NCBI GenBank assembly: GCA_033030425.1
Contig: JAUFSD010000003.1
Coordinates: 868,001-932,000, forward strand
Source of the DNA: Verpa conica
Lineage: Eukaryota > Ascomycota > Pezizomycetes > Pezizales > Morchellaceae
Direction: 5' to 3'
Length of the DNA stretch: 64,000 bases
Shown here: positions 10,649-20,795 of the stretch, piece after piece
How the letters are laid out: each line of letters starts with the position of its first letter
Position numbering within the stretch: position 1 is the first letter of the stretch
Made by a program: the position numbers and the translations under genes
Notes under the pieces: generated by a model
The model's input: only the letters and a program-made list of their open reading frames with translations
Database searches by the model: none
Told to the model about the DNA's origin: nothing

Positions 10649-11527
10649 ATGTCATTTGGCGGGTTTAGCGATATCCAACGTGATCGAGACCGGGCCCATT
10701 CCTCCCGGCATCGCGAACGGCGTTCCGGGGAGATGGACGATGAAGCACGGGACAGCTACGGTGGTGGTGGCGAGGACTCATTCAATGAGAGAGGGGAGGG
10801 GTATGGGAGGGGTAACAACAATGAGCCTCGGCGAGGGGGAGGAGGTGGAATAGGCGGCACATACCGTGATCAGGAGGGTGGGGGCTTCGGTGGTGGTGGG
10901 GAGAGGAGATCCTACGGCAATGACGAGGGGTACGGGAACAATTCAAACCGTCGTGGAGACGAGTACGGGAGCACTCAACACAACCGCGAAGAGTATGGCA
11001 ATAACTCCGGCCGTGATGATTACGGGAACAATAATCGCCGCGGTGAGGAGTACGGGAGTAACCCTAGCCGCGATGAACCGTCATATGGGAACAACCGCCG
11101 TGGGGAGGAGGAGTATGGGAATAAATCTAACCATAACGAGCCTTACGGGAGTACCAATCGCGGAGACCAATATGGCAGCACCCAACACAACCGTGAGGAG
11201 TACGGTAATAACAATAGTAGTGAAGAGTATGGGAGCCGTCAAAATCAATCAAACTTTCAATCTCCCTCAAACAATAACAACTTTGGTGGTCAAAACGACA
11301 CGAATGGCCAAGATCCAAACCCGATAAACTGGGGGACTATTGCCGAAGCCGGGATCACTCACTTCGCTAAAGCCTATGACAAATCTGCCGAATCCAATAA
11401 AGAACCCGAGGCTTCCAACAGTGGACGACCAGCCGAACCTAGTGCTTTCGGACAGCGACTTGCGAACCGACAAGAGGCAGAGAGTGGGTCGACTTTGGTG
11501 AAGCAAGCTTTTGGGGGTGGTATGTAG
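10649..11527 (+). CDS. DDR48-like disordered Gly/Asn/Tyr repeat protein
   Basis: Single exon, 292 aa, very hydrophilic and probably disordered. A basic/acidic head (DIQRDRDRAHSSRHRERR) and a Gly-rich stretch lead into about ten imperfect copies of a short unit of the kind REEYGNN / RGDEYGS (about residues 85-200). The conserved-looking tail has INWGTIAEAGITHFAKAYDK and SGSTLVKQAFGGGM. The YG(S/N) repeat with acidic residues resembles yeast DDR48 and fungal hydrophilin-type stress proteins, but composition alone could mislead. The +1 frame is also open for about 150 codons because of the repeats and is treated as a shadow. No signal peptide, so intracellular. A pyrimidine-rich leader suggests strong expression. 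Confidence 0.65.
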   Translation: MSFGGFSDIQRDRDRAHSSRHRERRSGEMDDEARDSYGGGGEDSFNERGEGYGRGNNNEPRRGGGGGIGGTYRDQEGGGFGGGGERRSYGNDEGYGNNSNRRGDEYGSTQHNREEYGNNSGRDDYGNNNRRGEEYGSNPSRDEPSYGNNRRGEEEYGNKSNHNEPYGSTNRGDQYGSTQHNREEYGNNNSSEEYGSRQNQSNFQSPSNNNNFGGQNDTNGQDPNPINWGTIAEAGITHFAKAYDKSAESNKEPEASNSGRPAEPSAFGQRLANRQEAESGSTLVKQAFGGGM

Positions 11528-12597
11528 CTGTTCTAATCCACACAGTTTAGCTACCGATTACTGATTACTACAAATAGTGAAAGCTACAATTGAGAAACTG
11601 ACTGGAGAGAAGAAATGAATGTAAGAGAGAGGTTGATAGGGGTGGGGGAGGAATGAGGAGACTGAAGGAGGAGGGGGGGAGGTCAGAGTAGTGATGTTCG
11701 TTTGGTACATATCGTCACGCAGTGATGTGACTATCATGGAGTTGGGGTTAGGTTTTACCTGAAGGAAACTAAAACAAAGCTAGCCTTTCAATTTATTTGG
11801 ATACACCTATTTAGACAAGCCATATTATCTCACAAATCTGGTGGACACGAAAGAACAATATAAAATTCATCAGTTGTATGTAGAAGCTAAGGTCTAGGGT
11901 TAGGTGGTAACGTATACCCTGCGTGACATGGGCCCAAGTCACCGTGATCCTTGCACGACACATGTAGTACAATGGAGTAGCTGCCTAGATACCGAGAGTG
12001 GGAAGTGATGTGATTTGCTTTGAGAGTACACTTCTTTCGGCTAGCTTCAGATACACCCAGAAAGGTCCTTTGTACTCCCTCTCAGCCTTGTGGTACTCCT
12101 CATGTTACAATCACTCACTGCCTTGATTCTGAAGAAAGAAAAGCCCTACTAGCACCGGTACTATTAATATAACTTTTTCTGGGCCCTCTAGAATGTCGTA
12201 CGATTGATCCGGATTTCAAGTGCACATTTTATGTTTCTTTTCTTTTTTCCTACTGCTAGGCTAACTAGGCCAGCTCCTTTGGACCACTCATTTCGTATGA
12301 CGTCGCATAAAACCCAGGGAAGGGGCTCCACCAAAGTTTTGAGCTTGTGTCACTGTAACCGATTATTGGGGCTGGCAGCGTAATAAGGTAACCCAAGGGT
12401 CTTTGAGGAGATCGTACCCGGCTTGGTATAGCTGCGGCTGTGTTCATTTTGGGTTGGTTGGGGGGGAGAATATAAAGGTGACATGAAGTTATGTAGGAAA
12501 GGGAAGCAATCAAACACCTAGGCATTAAGAGAGAGAAGGAGAGAAATCGGCGAGTATAGCTAGAGCCCAGTATTTACTTCTGAGTACAATATTAGAT
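11528..12597. other. Intergenic region
   Basis: Purine-rich DNA just after the repeat-protein stop (GGAGGAGGGGGGGAGG-like) is the likely 3' UTR. The remainder is unremarkable; a leftward open frame at 12265-12525 has no recognisable content. Confidence 0.5.
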
Positions 12598-14892
12598 ATG
12601 CCTTGTCCAGTCTCTTACAGCAGTTACAGGTAAAGTAGAATTACATATAATCATTACTATCTAACAGGCTGACATACCCCACCTTAAATTAGGTCTTCTA
12701 TCTTCAAATTCCCTGCTCCCACCCACCCACTACGCGCAACAACACCCCCACCACCCTATCCCGAGGTTACTCTAACATCCCTCCCCACCCCCCTCCTCCA
12801 CCGCATCATTTCCCATCTCTCGGCCCCCCACCTCTCAAGCTTAAGCAAAACCTCCACCTTCCTCCGAACCACAGTCCTCACCTATCTCTCCTCCTGCCGC
12901 GAACGTATCCTCGCCCACTCTCGCTCTCTCCAGGCCTCCGTCATAGCCGCAAACATCCCCAATGAGCTACTCCAGGAAATATTCTCCTACCTCCCACCTC
13001 TTGGCTTCTACAATGCAACCCAAGTCTGCTCAACCTGGCGGTATGCAGCCACTTATGACAAATTACTTAGAAAGAACCTACTCGCCGCCGCCGCATCCAA
13101 CCCCACAGCCCCACCACCAGACTTGAATCTAAAAACTCTCTCACTATACCTTCAAGCCTCTGGGCAACTCCGGAGAGGTCTTTTCCCCAGAATCGACTAC
13201 AAAGTCTCAACCCTCTACCTCACGCAACCAGGCTCAGAAACCGCATATCCAGAAATTCACATCTCTGAAAATGGACTCTATTTTCTAGCCATAGAAAAAG
13301 AGTATCCGTGGAGAGTGGATGTGTATTCCACCTACCGCCCAGTTTTTGCAGAGGATATAAAGTCACTACAGATATTTTCTTCACAGAATGGTAGGCGCCT
13401 AGTATGGGGTAAGGATTCTAGCCCATTGTACGCAGGTTTACCGGGGTTTCATGAGTGGGATGCAACGCCGACATATCTACTCACGCTTCCGGAGACAAGG
13501 AAGGTTGTATCTGCGTCTTTTGGTCCAGCTATGTATGGAGGGATTGAGTATAATAAGAAAGCGCAGTCGTATTCGAAAGGGGTGGATTTGTTGGTGCTGT
13601 TTGAGGGCTCCGAGGGAAGGTTGTACAAGATTCGGCCGACTAATACGCAGGCTAAGCCAGCAGTGAATAGTCAAGAAATGTCCTGGAAGTCTGTTGGGAA
13701 ACGTTTACTCGAATTTGTAATGCCTCGGAAGCCCCAGAAGATACGTCAGAAATGGAAAATCTGGGACTCAATGGATTTTTTGAAAGTGTGCCCATTTCAA
13801 GAGGGGCCAATGATTGCAAAGCTGGGGGAGTCGGGGGAGGTGATTTTTGCGACTGCGAGCCACTTGGAGGTGTGGGAGGGTGTTTGTGAGTTCAAAGCAC
13901 AACTACTACCACTAGAAGGAGAAGATATGTGTCAAAAACAAAGTGAGGAGGTGGCGATGGTTTGGGATAAGAATGCGGTGACGAGGAAGATTTACCGTAC
14001 CCCGGGTATTTCGGGGAGAGTTGCAGGGGTATTTACGGGAGTCACCTGGCATACTGAACTCGGGCGCGACGTGAATTATACTATTTGCTCTACAATACCG
14101 GTTTCTCCGGCCGAGAAATGGAAAGGTCGGCAGAGCCAGTCGACTGCTGGAAGCACCCCGCATAACACGGCCGGAGCAACCTTTCTGAACCTTCTTAGCC
14201 CCAGACAAAGAAGTACAGTAGCAACTAGCACCAGCACTATCACAACCCCAACCGAGTCCTTCAGATTCGATTATACAAATCTCGTCGCGTGCCAAAACTA
14301 CAGTGGTGCACAGCTATTCCTAGGCTTAACACCAAGCAACACACTCTCCCAGGTCCAAATACTACCGACCCCAAATAACCCGAACCGCCAACCCTGCACC
14401 TTAACTACAAAATCAACAATCCCCCTCCCATCAACCTCCTCATTCTTCAACCCCACCCACATTGCCGCAGTATGTAGACCCGGGCGTTCAATTCATCCCA
14501 TCATCGTAGCAGCCACAGACTCGGGAAGCATGTACATCTCTATCCCCCCACCATGCACCATCCTACAAAGGTCTTGTCTAGACCCTTCAGAATGCCCGAG
14601 CTCTTCAACAGGGTTTCGGAGGTTTGGGCAGATCCCATTGGAAACAGGGGGACGGATAACAGACCTAAAAATCTCATTTCGAGGCCCTGTGTGGAGGTCT
14701 GCAAGGAGGGATAAGTTACATTCGAATGAGTTGAGGCCTACTGGAGATGATGGAGTGTTGGTAGTAGTTGTGGCTACAGATAGAGGGAGGATTGAGATAT
14801 GTTATTTTGATTTGAGTAAGGGTAAAGACTTGGGGAGTGCAGGGGTAGGTAGGAAGTGGGATTTGTATGGCGAAATGGTGGCTGTGAGGTAG
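12598..14892 (+). CDS. F-box domain protein
   Basis: The large open frame has no usable ATG at its 5' end. An upstream ATG at 12598 followed by GTAAAG, a CTGAC branch point and an ATTAG acceptor gives exons 12598-12629 and 12693-14892 in frame (743 aa). Residues about 98-130 form a clear F-box (IPNELLQEIFSYLPP then VCSTWRYAA), the Skp1-binding module of SCF ubiquitin ligases. A second F-box-like stretch sits at about residues 41-72 (LPTPLLHRIISHL). The remaining 600 residues contain weak beta-propeller-like signals and no recognised repeat, so the substrate-binding part is unassigned. The small first exon is a prediction from splice signals and could be wrong; the F-box is firm. Confidence 0.75.
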
Positions 14893-17793
14893 GATGATAG
14901 ATGAAAGGTTACGTCCAGATATCATGATTTGACGAAAATTATACAACGCAATTTTATTTGAGATATTAGTTTATTTCTTTTTTTGAGCGAGAAGTGCGTG
15001 GTGTATAGATATTATTTCATGGAAGGTTTTGAATTTGATGTGTTTCTTAGGATCCAGTGAACACTGTGAGAACAAATGATTGGCTCATTGATACCCTGAA
15101 ATCTACTCTGGCTCTGCTGGGGTTCGAATACTACACAAAGACTAGCGAGACTAATAATGACGCTAAGACGTCTAAACAAAGTGTGGGTAGGTGATTTTAC
15201 TGTGAATTATTTGGTAGCACTGTCTTTACCAACCCCTACACCAAGAGATTCCACTTGCTTTTCTTTGTTCACTTAGGAATGGTACTGCCTTTGCTAGCTA
15301 GATACTACACTGCTTCTTATTTCAACCTCTTAGCGTCATTATGAGTCTCCCTAGATTCTACGTTAGGCCTTATCAAGGGGAGTATTGCCATGAATTTCAA
15401 TCGAGTGATATCGAGTGAAGATAAGTGTAATCCGATTTTGAATTCTATAAATAGGTCAGGCTTGTGGTACACTACTTAAATGTACTGATAAGCTCCGGAG
15501 GAGCTCTCTGGCATGAATATTCAACTCCACTCGGTGACTCGCTAATTATCTACATCACATCTTAGCCGTGGGTTCTATTAGTTTTCTTTAGACTTTTGGG
15601 TTAGACCTGGCCTAGTTAATGGTACATTGCATATGAGGATTCTGTGATATCTAATGGCTTCATTCACGTTAGAAGGCGACCAAGACGCGCATAGAAAATA
15701 CTGTGATGTTGATTGGATGGAATTTGATGCCGTCTGACTAGAAAGTGTACAAGAAGCCTCGTTTCCCTAACACCTGTAGATCCCTAGATGTCATGAGACT
15801 TTCTTATTAAGTAAAAACTTCTCGAGCTAGAGATAACATAAATTTGAAACGTGAGGCGTTTGAGTATCGTCCAATAGATATGTAATATATTGAGGAGATG
15901 ATATTCCCAGGACCATTATTATTGGCTTCCCCTCATCCTGTGCGTTTTTTAAGCCATGACCGTCTACTGTTGCCCATATGCATGTAGTTTTCTAGCATAT
16001 ATCCGAATATTTTAATTCATCCTGGCGTAACTAGGTTTCTCATTTTATCCTAGTCCAAATAGTTAATTGCGGTGCCGACAAGGGTTGATACTACGGACAT
16101 ATAAAAAGGGATTAATACAATAATATATAACATATTCACGCGGTCCGTTAACATGGGTTCCTTTGTTGATCAAGATCTAGACAACTTCAGCTCTTATTTG
16201 ATAGCGACGCATTATGGAAGGCTGCGAGTTGGTTATCTGCTCCCCCTTTCACTATCCCGCACCTGCCCGCTCCCATCCTTAGAAATTTCCTAGTTAGCCC
16301 AACACTGCTGTTCGTTCAGTCCCCATGGCGGGGCTCCTCCAGTATCGAAGGTTGTACGAGATATTGACATCTGTACCTCCCAGCGGTGCCAAGCCTGTTT
16401 CTGTCTAGGGAATCGCTAAAGCACGTGGGATCTATAGTTTATCAGATCGGCTGGCTCTCCTACTGGGGAGCCTATCTGCACCCCTCACGAAGAGAACTAT
16501 ACCTATGTAGTGCAATTTGGACGCATGGTGCAGTAGTCCTTTAAAGTCCCGGTTCTCGAGGAAATACACATCGACGCCTTCTCAGTTCATACTGCGAAAT
16601 GAAGTGGGGTTCCTTTATAGGTCTCCTATTACTAGTGAAGAAACATCTATATTCGCCCCTAGGGAGATTATACAGTAGTCCTGCAAAGGCATGTGGGGGC
16701 AGAGACCCAATATGTCGAGATACTCCGCGGCTAGTGTGTTGGGTAGGTCTAGCAAGGACATGTTAGGTGTTGATTTTCGTAACTAGGTAAATAGAACTCA
16801 GGTCAATTCCTGAAAGTAGGCCCAAGTAGGAGCTTACCTAATTGAAAACAGGAGATGAAAAGGCTACGCCTTGTTTCGAATTTAGGGGAATCGTCATTAT
16901 AGTGCTGTCCCTTGAACCTGTATGGATAATAGGTGCCAAGTTTTTGTAAGGGCTAGGGCTATCGCAAAACCCTTCACTTGTTTCTTTTGAACATAGAGTT
17001 CTCACATATTTTATTGATATTAAAGATTAAAAAAGGTCATTGAGATAGGTATAGTGTGAATAGTATTATATACATGTAGTTATATAAGTCCAGCCTAGGT
17101 GATGAACCTTTAGTAGCCAGCCGCGGAAAGTTTTTAGTTATTCCAAAGGCCGGTGGGAAAGTCTCTGATGGAGATATCTCTTCATTAGTGATAGTACCAG
17201 ACTTCCAAAAAAATACCTAAATATATCATAGGTATAGATAGTGTTGCAAACAAGAAATAAACCGATTCTAGCCTTCCAGCTTTGAAAGCTCAGAACTCGT
17301 CAACCACACTGACCACAACCATTCTTACCCCCGCCCAAGAAATAAATAGGTAGAATTCTATAACATTTTATAATTACCATGAAGTTTCACCGCTTGTAAT
17401 ATCTGAGGCCAGATTTCACGTAGGGGACCTTTTCTCGAGCACGTTCGTAATTACTTTGGCTAATGTCGATGCCACCTAAACAGGACGTCCAGGTACATTG
17501 ATATTCCTCACTTTACATCACATTAACACTTAGGCATAACAGGGGTGTAACTAGGGATGACCTTCCGAGAGGAGATTTCAAACTACTACAAAAGCCTTAC
17601 GCCCCAATGATAGCTATACGAGCTGGCATGTAGCTATCCAGGTACAGAAACTTCCCAATCTTACAGGCCCCTCATAAAATACACGTATCCGGCGTCCCCA
17701 AAGAATAAAATACAGTATGATAAAAGAATGTTTTATAATATGTACCCACAAAATCAGGTATTTACTAGCGAAGTTGAGATGAAAATCACCCTT
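14893..17793. other. Gene-free region (2.9 kb) with MITE-like element
   Basis: No coding region is supported on either strand. It contains one inverted-repeat element (15142-15354). The stretch 16150-16760 has higher GC than its surroundings and may be a decayed transposon or gene, but no protein motif could be read from it. Confidence 0.5.
15142..15354. mobile_element. MITE-like element with 26-bp terminal inverted repeats
   Basis: The ends 15142-15167 and 15329-15354 are inverted copies matching at 24 of 26 positions, each containing AATGACGCTAAG. The 213-bp unit has no coding capacity. Direct ATACTACAC repeats at 15128-15136 and 15302-15310 lie outside and inside the element. No clear target-site duplication was seen at the ends. 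Confidence 0.6.
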
Positions 17794-20109
17794 CTATTCG
17801 CTCCTTTTCTCGTGCTCGCCCACATCCCCTGACTCCTCCGGTCCAGTTTCTGTAGGTCTTGATTCATCATGCGTATTCCCTGCTTCAAGTCTAGAAGTAG
17901 ATTTCTGCGCATCATCCAATAGTCCCAATGCCTCCATCAGGAATCCCGGCGCATCCTCCTCTTTTTTCTCTAGAGCTACCCCTTCTCCCGCACTATCCAC
18001 TTTGGTGACCACGGCGTTTGATCCCTCATCAACTATCTTTTTCTGTGACTCGCCCTCGGTTGAGAAATACGGCACAGCCTTACATCCAATCTTTGCCAAC
18101 CTAACCGCCTCATTCGCCCAACTTATCTTCTCCATTTCACTTCCATCTGAATTTATCATCATGCTTTCAGCACAGGCGTGGTGAGCCCTACCCCTCCTGA
18201 AGACCCTTACTGACTCTGGCTCGAGCTCTGGATATTCCGCACTATTATCCTCTAGAATCACGCTCACGACCTTTCCTGTCCCCCTGCGGTCCTTCCCTAA
18301 AGATCTCCAGTCTTTTAATTCGTCTTCTAATGTCGCATACGGCCATGACGCCACCCGACCAGCATACGTAATATACTCACGGGCTCTTGAAAGCCGATGG
18401 AGAATGTACAAGTGTTTGATTCCCGGTAGGTCTAAGCCACGACAGAAGAAGAAGCTGGTAAGCCAAACAGTAGTCTCTTTCTTATCCCCACCCTTTGTTT
18501 CACTCTCCAGCTGCTTGCGAACAGAAGGGGAGAGCAACATATCTGTGCGACCGATTGGAAGTTTGCCACGTTCACGTTCATCATCCCATTTCAGCGCAAT
18601 AAGTGCTCTAGATTTAATTCCAGCTTGATTTAATTTGTTTCGTAATTCGGGGAGATCAGCCTCAGGGCTGATAGCAACAACCACGTGGGTAGGATAATTG
18701 TCGTGCTCCAAGAGCTTTTCGACGATGGATACAACAGTATTTTCAGGGTATGTGGTGGTTATCTTGTTAGACTCTTGCTGGAATTCCCATTCTAGGGATT
18801 CTTGGGCCAATTCCAGCTCGCTGACTTCCTGCACAAGTTTGTGTTTATTGACATGGTCGATTTCCGGTAGTGGTGCATCACGCAAGGTGCCGGAGCGGAT
18901 ATCATATGCGACGACATGGTGACGGAGATGGTCGGGGACGAATTGGATAAGGTTTTGGTGGCTCAGTGGGGGCTCCTCAATTGATAAAAGCGAGTTACTG
19001 CGAACTTTTCTTTTCCACTCTTTTCCAGGAAGAGGGCCATCGAATACCTTGGGAACGGCCTGTAAACTATCGGTATCAAGCCATTCGCGGTGCCACAAGA
19101 AGAGGAAACGTTTTATTTGCGTGACAGAGAGAGTTGCTGTGGGGAATACGAGTTGTGGTTGTTGTGGGGTAGTATTGTTCTTCACGGCTTCAGCCATCCG
19201 AGATTTAATAATATAGTCAAGGAGAATCTGGACGGGAACTTGTCTATTTCTCCAGGTTGCTGGCTGCCTGGGGTTCTTCATTTTTGAGAAGAACTGAAGC
19301 TGTGTGATGGCTGCATCTATTTCCTCGAGAACGATCACCTTTAGAGATGTAATGTCAATTAGATTCCTTACGGATTCTTCTTTGTCCGCAAGAATATCGA
19401 GGATGATTGTTGGAGGTGCAATGATAATATGTGGGTGTGGATATTGTTTTAGCTTAACTAGCTGCTGTAGCTCCATATCGTTTGATTTCCGATACAATAG
19501 CTGTACGAATGAATTGGGACTCGACCTAATGGCCTCGGAATCACTGTTCTCCAAAAGATTGATGATGTTATTATAGTATTGTATAGCCAGATCCACGTTA
19601 GGCACCAGTACCAGTGCACTCGTCGTCGGTACAGATTTCTTCTTCCCATTAGGAGTGTTTACCACCCGGAGTGCCCGTTCCAACCCTAAAAGCCAAGCGG
19701 CAATCACAAAAGACTTCCCTGTCCCAGGAAGACTGCGCGCCGCGACAGAATATCCATAAGTGAGTGCAGTCAACATCTTTTGCTGTACGGCTGTCGGTCG
19801 CTCGGCATTGGGAAAGGCTCGTAGTAGAGTTTTAGCTACTACGGGACGAAGACCCGCCTTTTCCCAAGGTCTAGATTTATCGCCGAATTTGACATGCTTG
19901 AGATCGAGCTCCTGCTCGTAACGTAGGACATCGTCTTTGGATTCCGGTGGTGCCGTAGACGAGGCGAAGGTTCGTGACTGGGGTAAAGATGCTAGATTCT
20001 TGAAAATGGGACTTCGAACGATAGGACGAGATTTTTGCAGGATATTACGGGAAAGGCGGGACCGGCATTGAGAGCAGATATAGGCCGAGCGAGAGACGGA
20101 GGAGAGCAT
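17794..20109 (-). CDS. MRH4: Mitochondrial DEAD-box-type RNA helicase, Mrh4-like
   Basis: Single exon. I chose the ATG at 20109; the frame stays open 12 codons upstream but without ATG. The product is 771 aa. The N-terminus is basic and Ser/Arg-rich (SRSAYICSQCRSRLSR), typical of a mitochondrial targeting sequence. Helicase motifs in order: Q-like (ERPTAVQQKML), motif I as SLPGTGKS, Ia LVLVPNVDLAIQYY, Ib-like IIIAPPTIIL, motif II as LEEIDA instead of DEAD, a helicase-C region with LTSFFFCRGLDLPGIKHLYI (motif V) and HRLSRAREYITYAGRVASW (motif VI). Yeast Mrh4 is required for assembly of the mitochondrial large ribosomal subunit, so that role is inferred. The acidic/Glu-rich tail is lineage-specific. 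The diverged motif II fits Mrh4 proteins, whose motifs depart from the DEAD consensus. Confidence 0.8.
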   Translation of the reverse strand: MLSSVSRSAYICSQCRSRLSRNILQKSRPIVRSPIFKNLASLPQSRTFASSTAPPESKDDVLRYEQELDLKHVKFGDKSRPWEKAGLRPVVAKTLLRAFPNAERPTAVQQKMLTALTYGYSVAARSLPGTGKSFVIAAWLLGLERALRVVNTPNGKKKSVPTTSALVLVPNVDLAIQYYNNIINLLENSDSEAIRSSPNSFVQLLYRKSNDMELQQLVKLKQYPHPHIIIAPPTIILDILADKEESVRNLIDITSLKVIVLEEIDAAITQLQFFSKMKNPRQPATWRNRQVPVQILLDYIIKSRMAEAVKNNTTPQQPQLVFPTATLSVTQIKRFLFLWHREWLDTDSLQAVPKVFDGPLPGKEWKRKVRSNSLLSIEEPPLSHQNLIQFVPDHLRHHVVAYDIRSGTLRDAPLPEIDHVNKHKLVQEVSELELAQESLEWEFQQESNKITTTYPENTVVSIVEKLLEHDNYPTHVVVAISPEADLPELRNKLNQAGIKSRALIALKWDDERERGKLPIGRTDMLLSPSVRKQLESETKGGDKKETTVWLTSFFFCRGLDLPGIKHLYILHRLSRAREYITYAGRVASWPYATLEDELKDWRSLGKDRRGTGKVVSVILEDNSAEYPELEPESVRVFRRGRAHHACAESMMINSDGSEMEKISWANEAVRLAKIGCKAVPYFSTEGESQKKIVDEGSNAVVTKVDSAGEGVALEKKEEDAPGFLMEALGLLDDAQKSTSRLEAGNTHDESRPTETGPEESGDVGEHEKRSE

Positions 20110-20795
20110 TGAATGAACCCGGGGCCAGTAGATGGGGGATGACAAGCGGTTGAGAGGTCAGTTTATAATGAATTCAAGGCCGCAATCTGGTTCTAACTAA
20201 TATATGAGATATCAATTGGCGATAATGAGGGCGATCGTGTTGTTTTGTAGTGTTTTGTAGTATTGATATAAGAAAATTTCGGCCAGATTTGATAGTGGGG
20301 CTACCCGCCACTATAGGTAGGGTAATAGAGGTGGGGTAACCCGACCCCATCTATCTCGCCCTGGATTAATTATAATACAACAAACGAAGGATAAATATAC
20401 CTAAAGAGCTCGAATGCTAGTAAGGCCCTTGTTAAGTTTGCTATGATATTGGATGATCATGCAGTTTATCTGACGCCCTCTGATTCATATCTTATCACTC
20501 GGCCACTCAGCGGCACGTCCGCTCTATCATACAACACACTTTACTTCTATATCCTCATGTCTGTCTATATTCTTGTTTACAAGAGCAAACCCTCACCAAA
20601 AATAATCATTCATGAATAGAAATATAACATCATAGGTCATCAAAAAAATCACAAAAAAAAGACAATCTATAATAAAATGCAATAACCTCACTGGCTAGAA
20701 ACGAGAGTCCACAGAACCATAAAACGACAAGTCGATAAAAAAAAGAATAAAGCAAAAATATTAACGCTCCCAAACATACCACAACAAGAAAACTC
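20110..20795. other. Promoter of the helicase gene and 3' flank of VIP1
   Basis: Contains a GGTGGGGTAACCCGACCCC-like partly palindromic GC-rich patch near 20330-20350 in otherwise AT-rich DNA. The open frame at 20630-20830 on the minus strand is hydrophobic but lies in the VIP1 3' flank and has no start context or homologous motif. Confidence 0.45.

Noticed and set aside
10866..11327. 153-codon open frame overlapping the repeat protein
   Set aside because: Kept open by the repeat structure; the main frame has the long uninterrupted ORF and the conserved-looking tail. Mentioned as a finding only for ribosome profiling.
15100..15140. GGGGTTCGAATAC motif resembling a tRNA T-loop
   Set aside because: No T-stem pairing, no acceptor stem and no D-arm at the right distance; not a tRNA.
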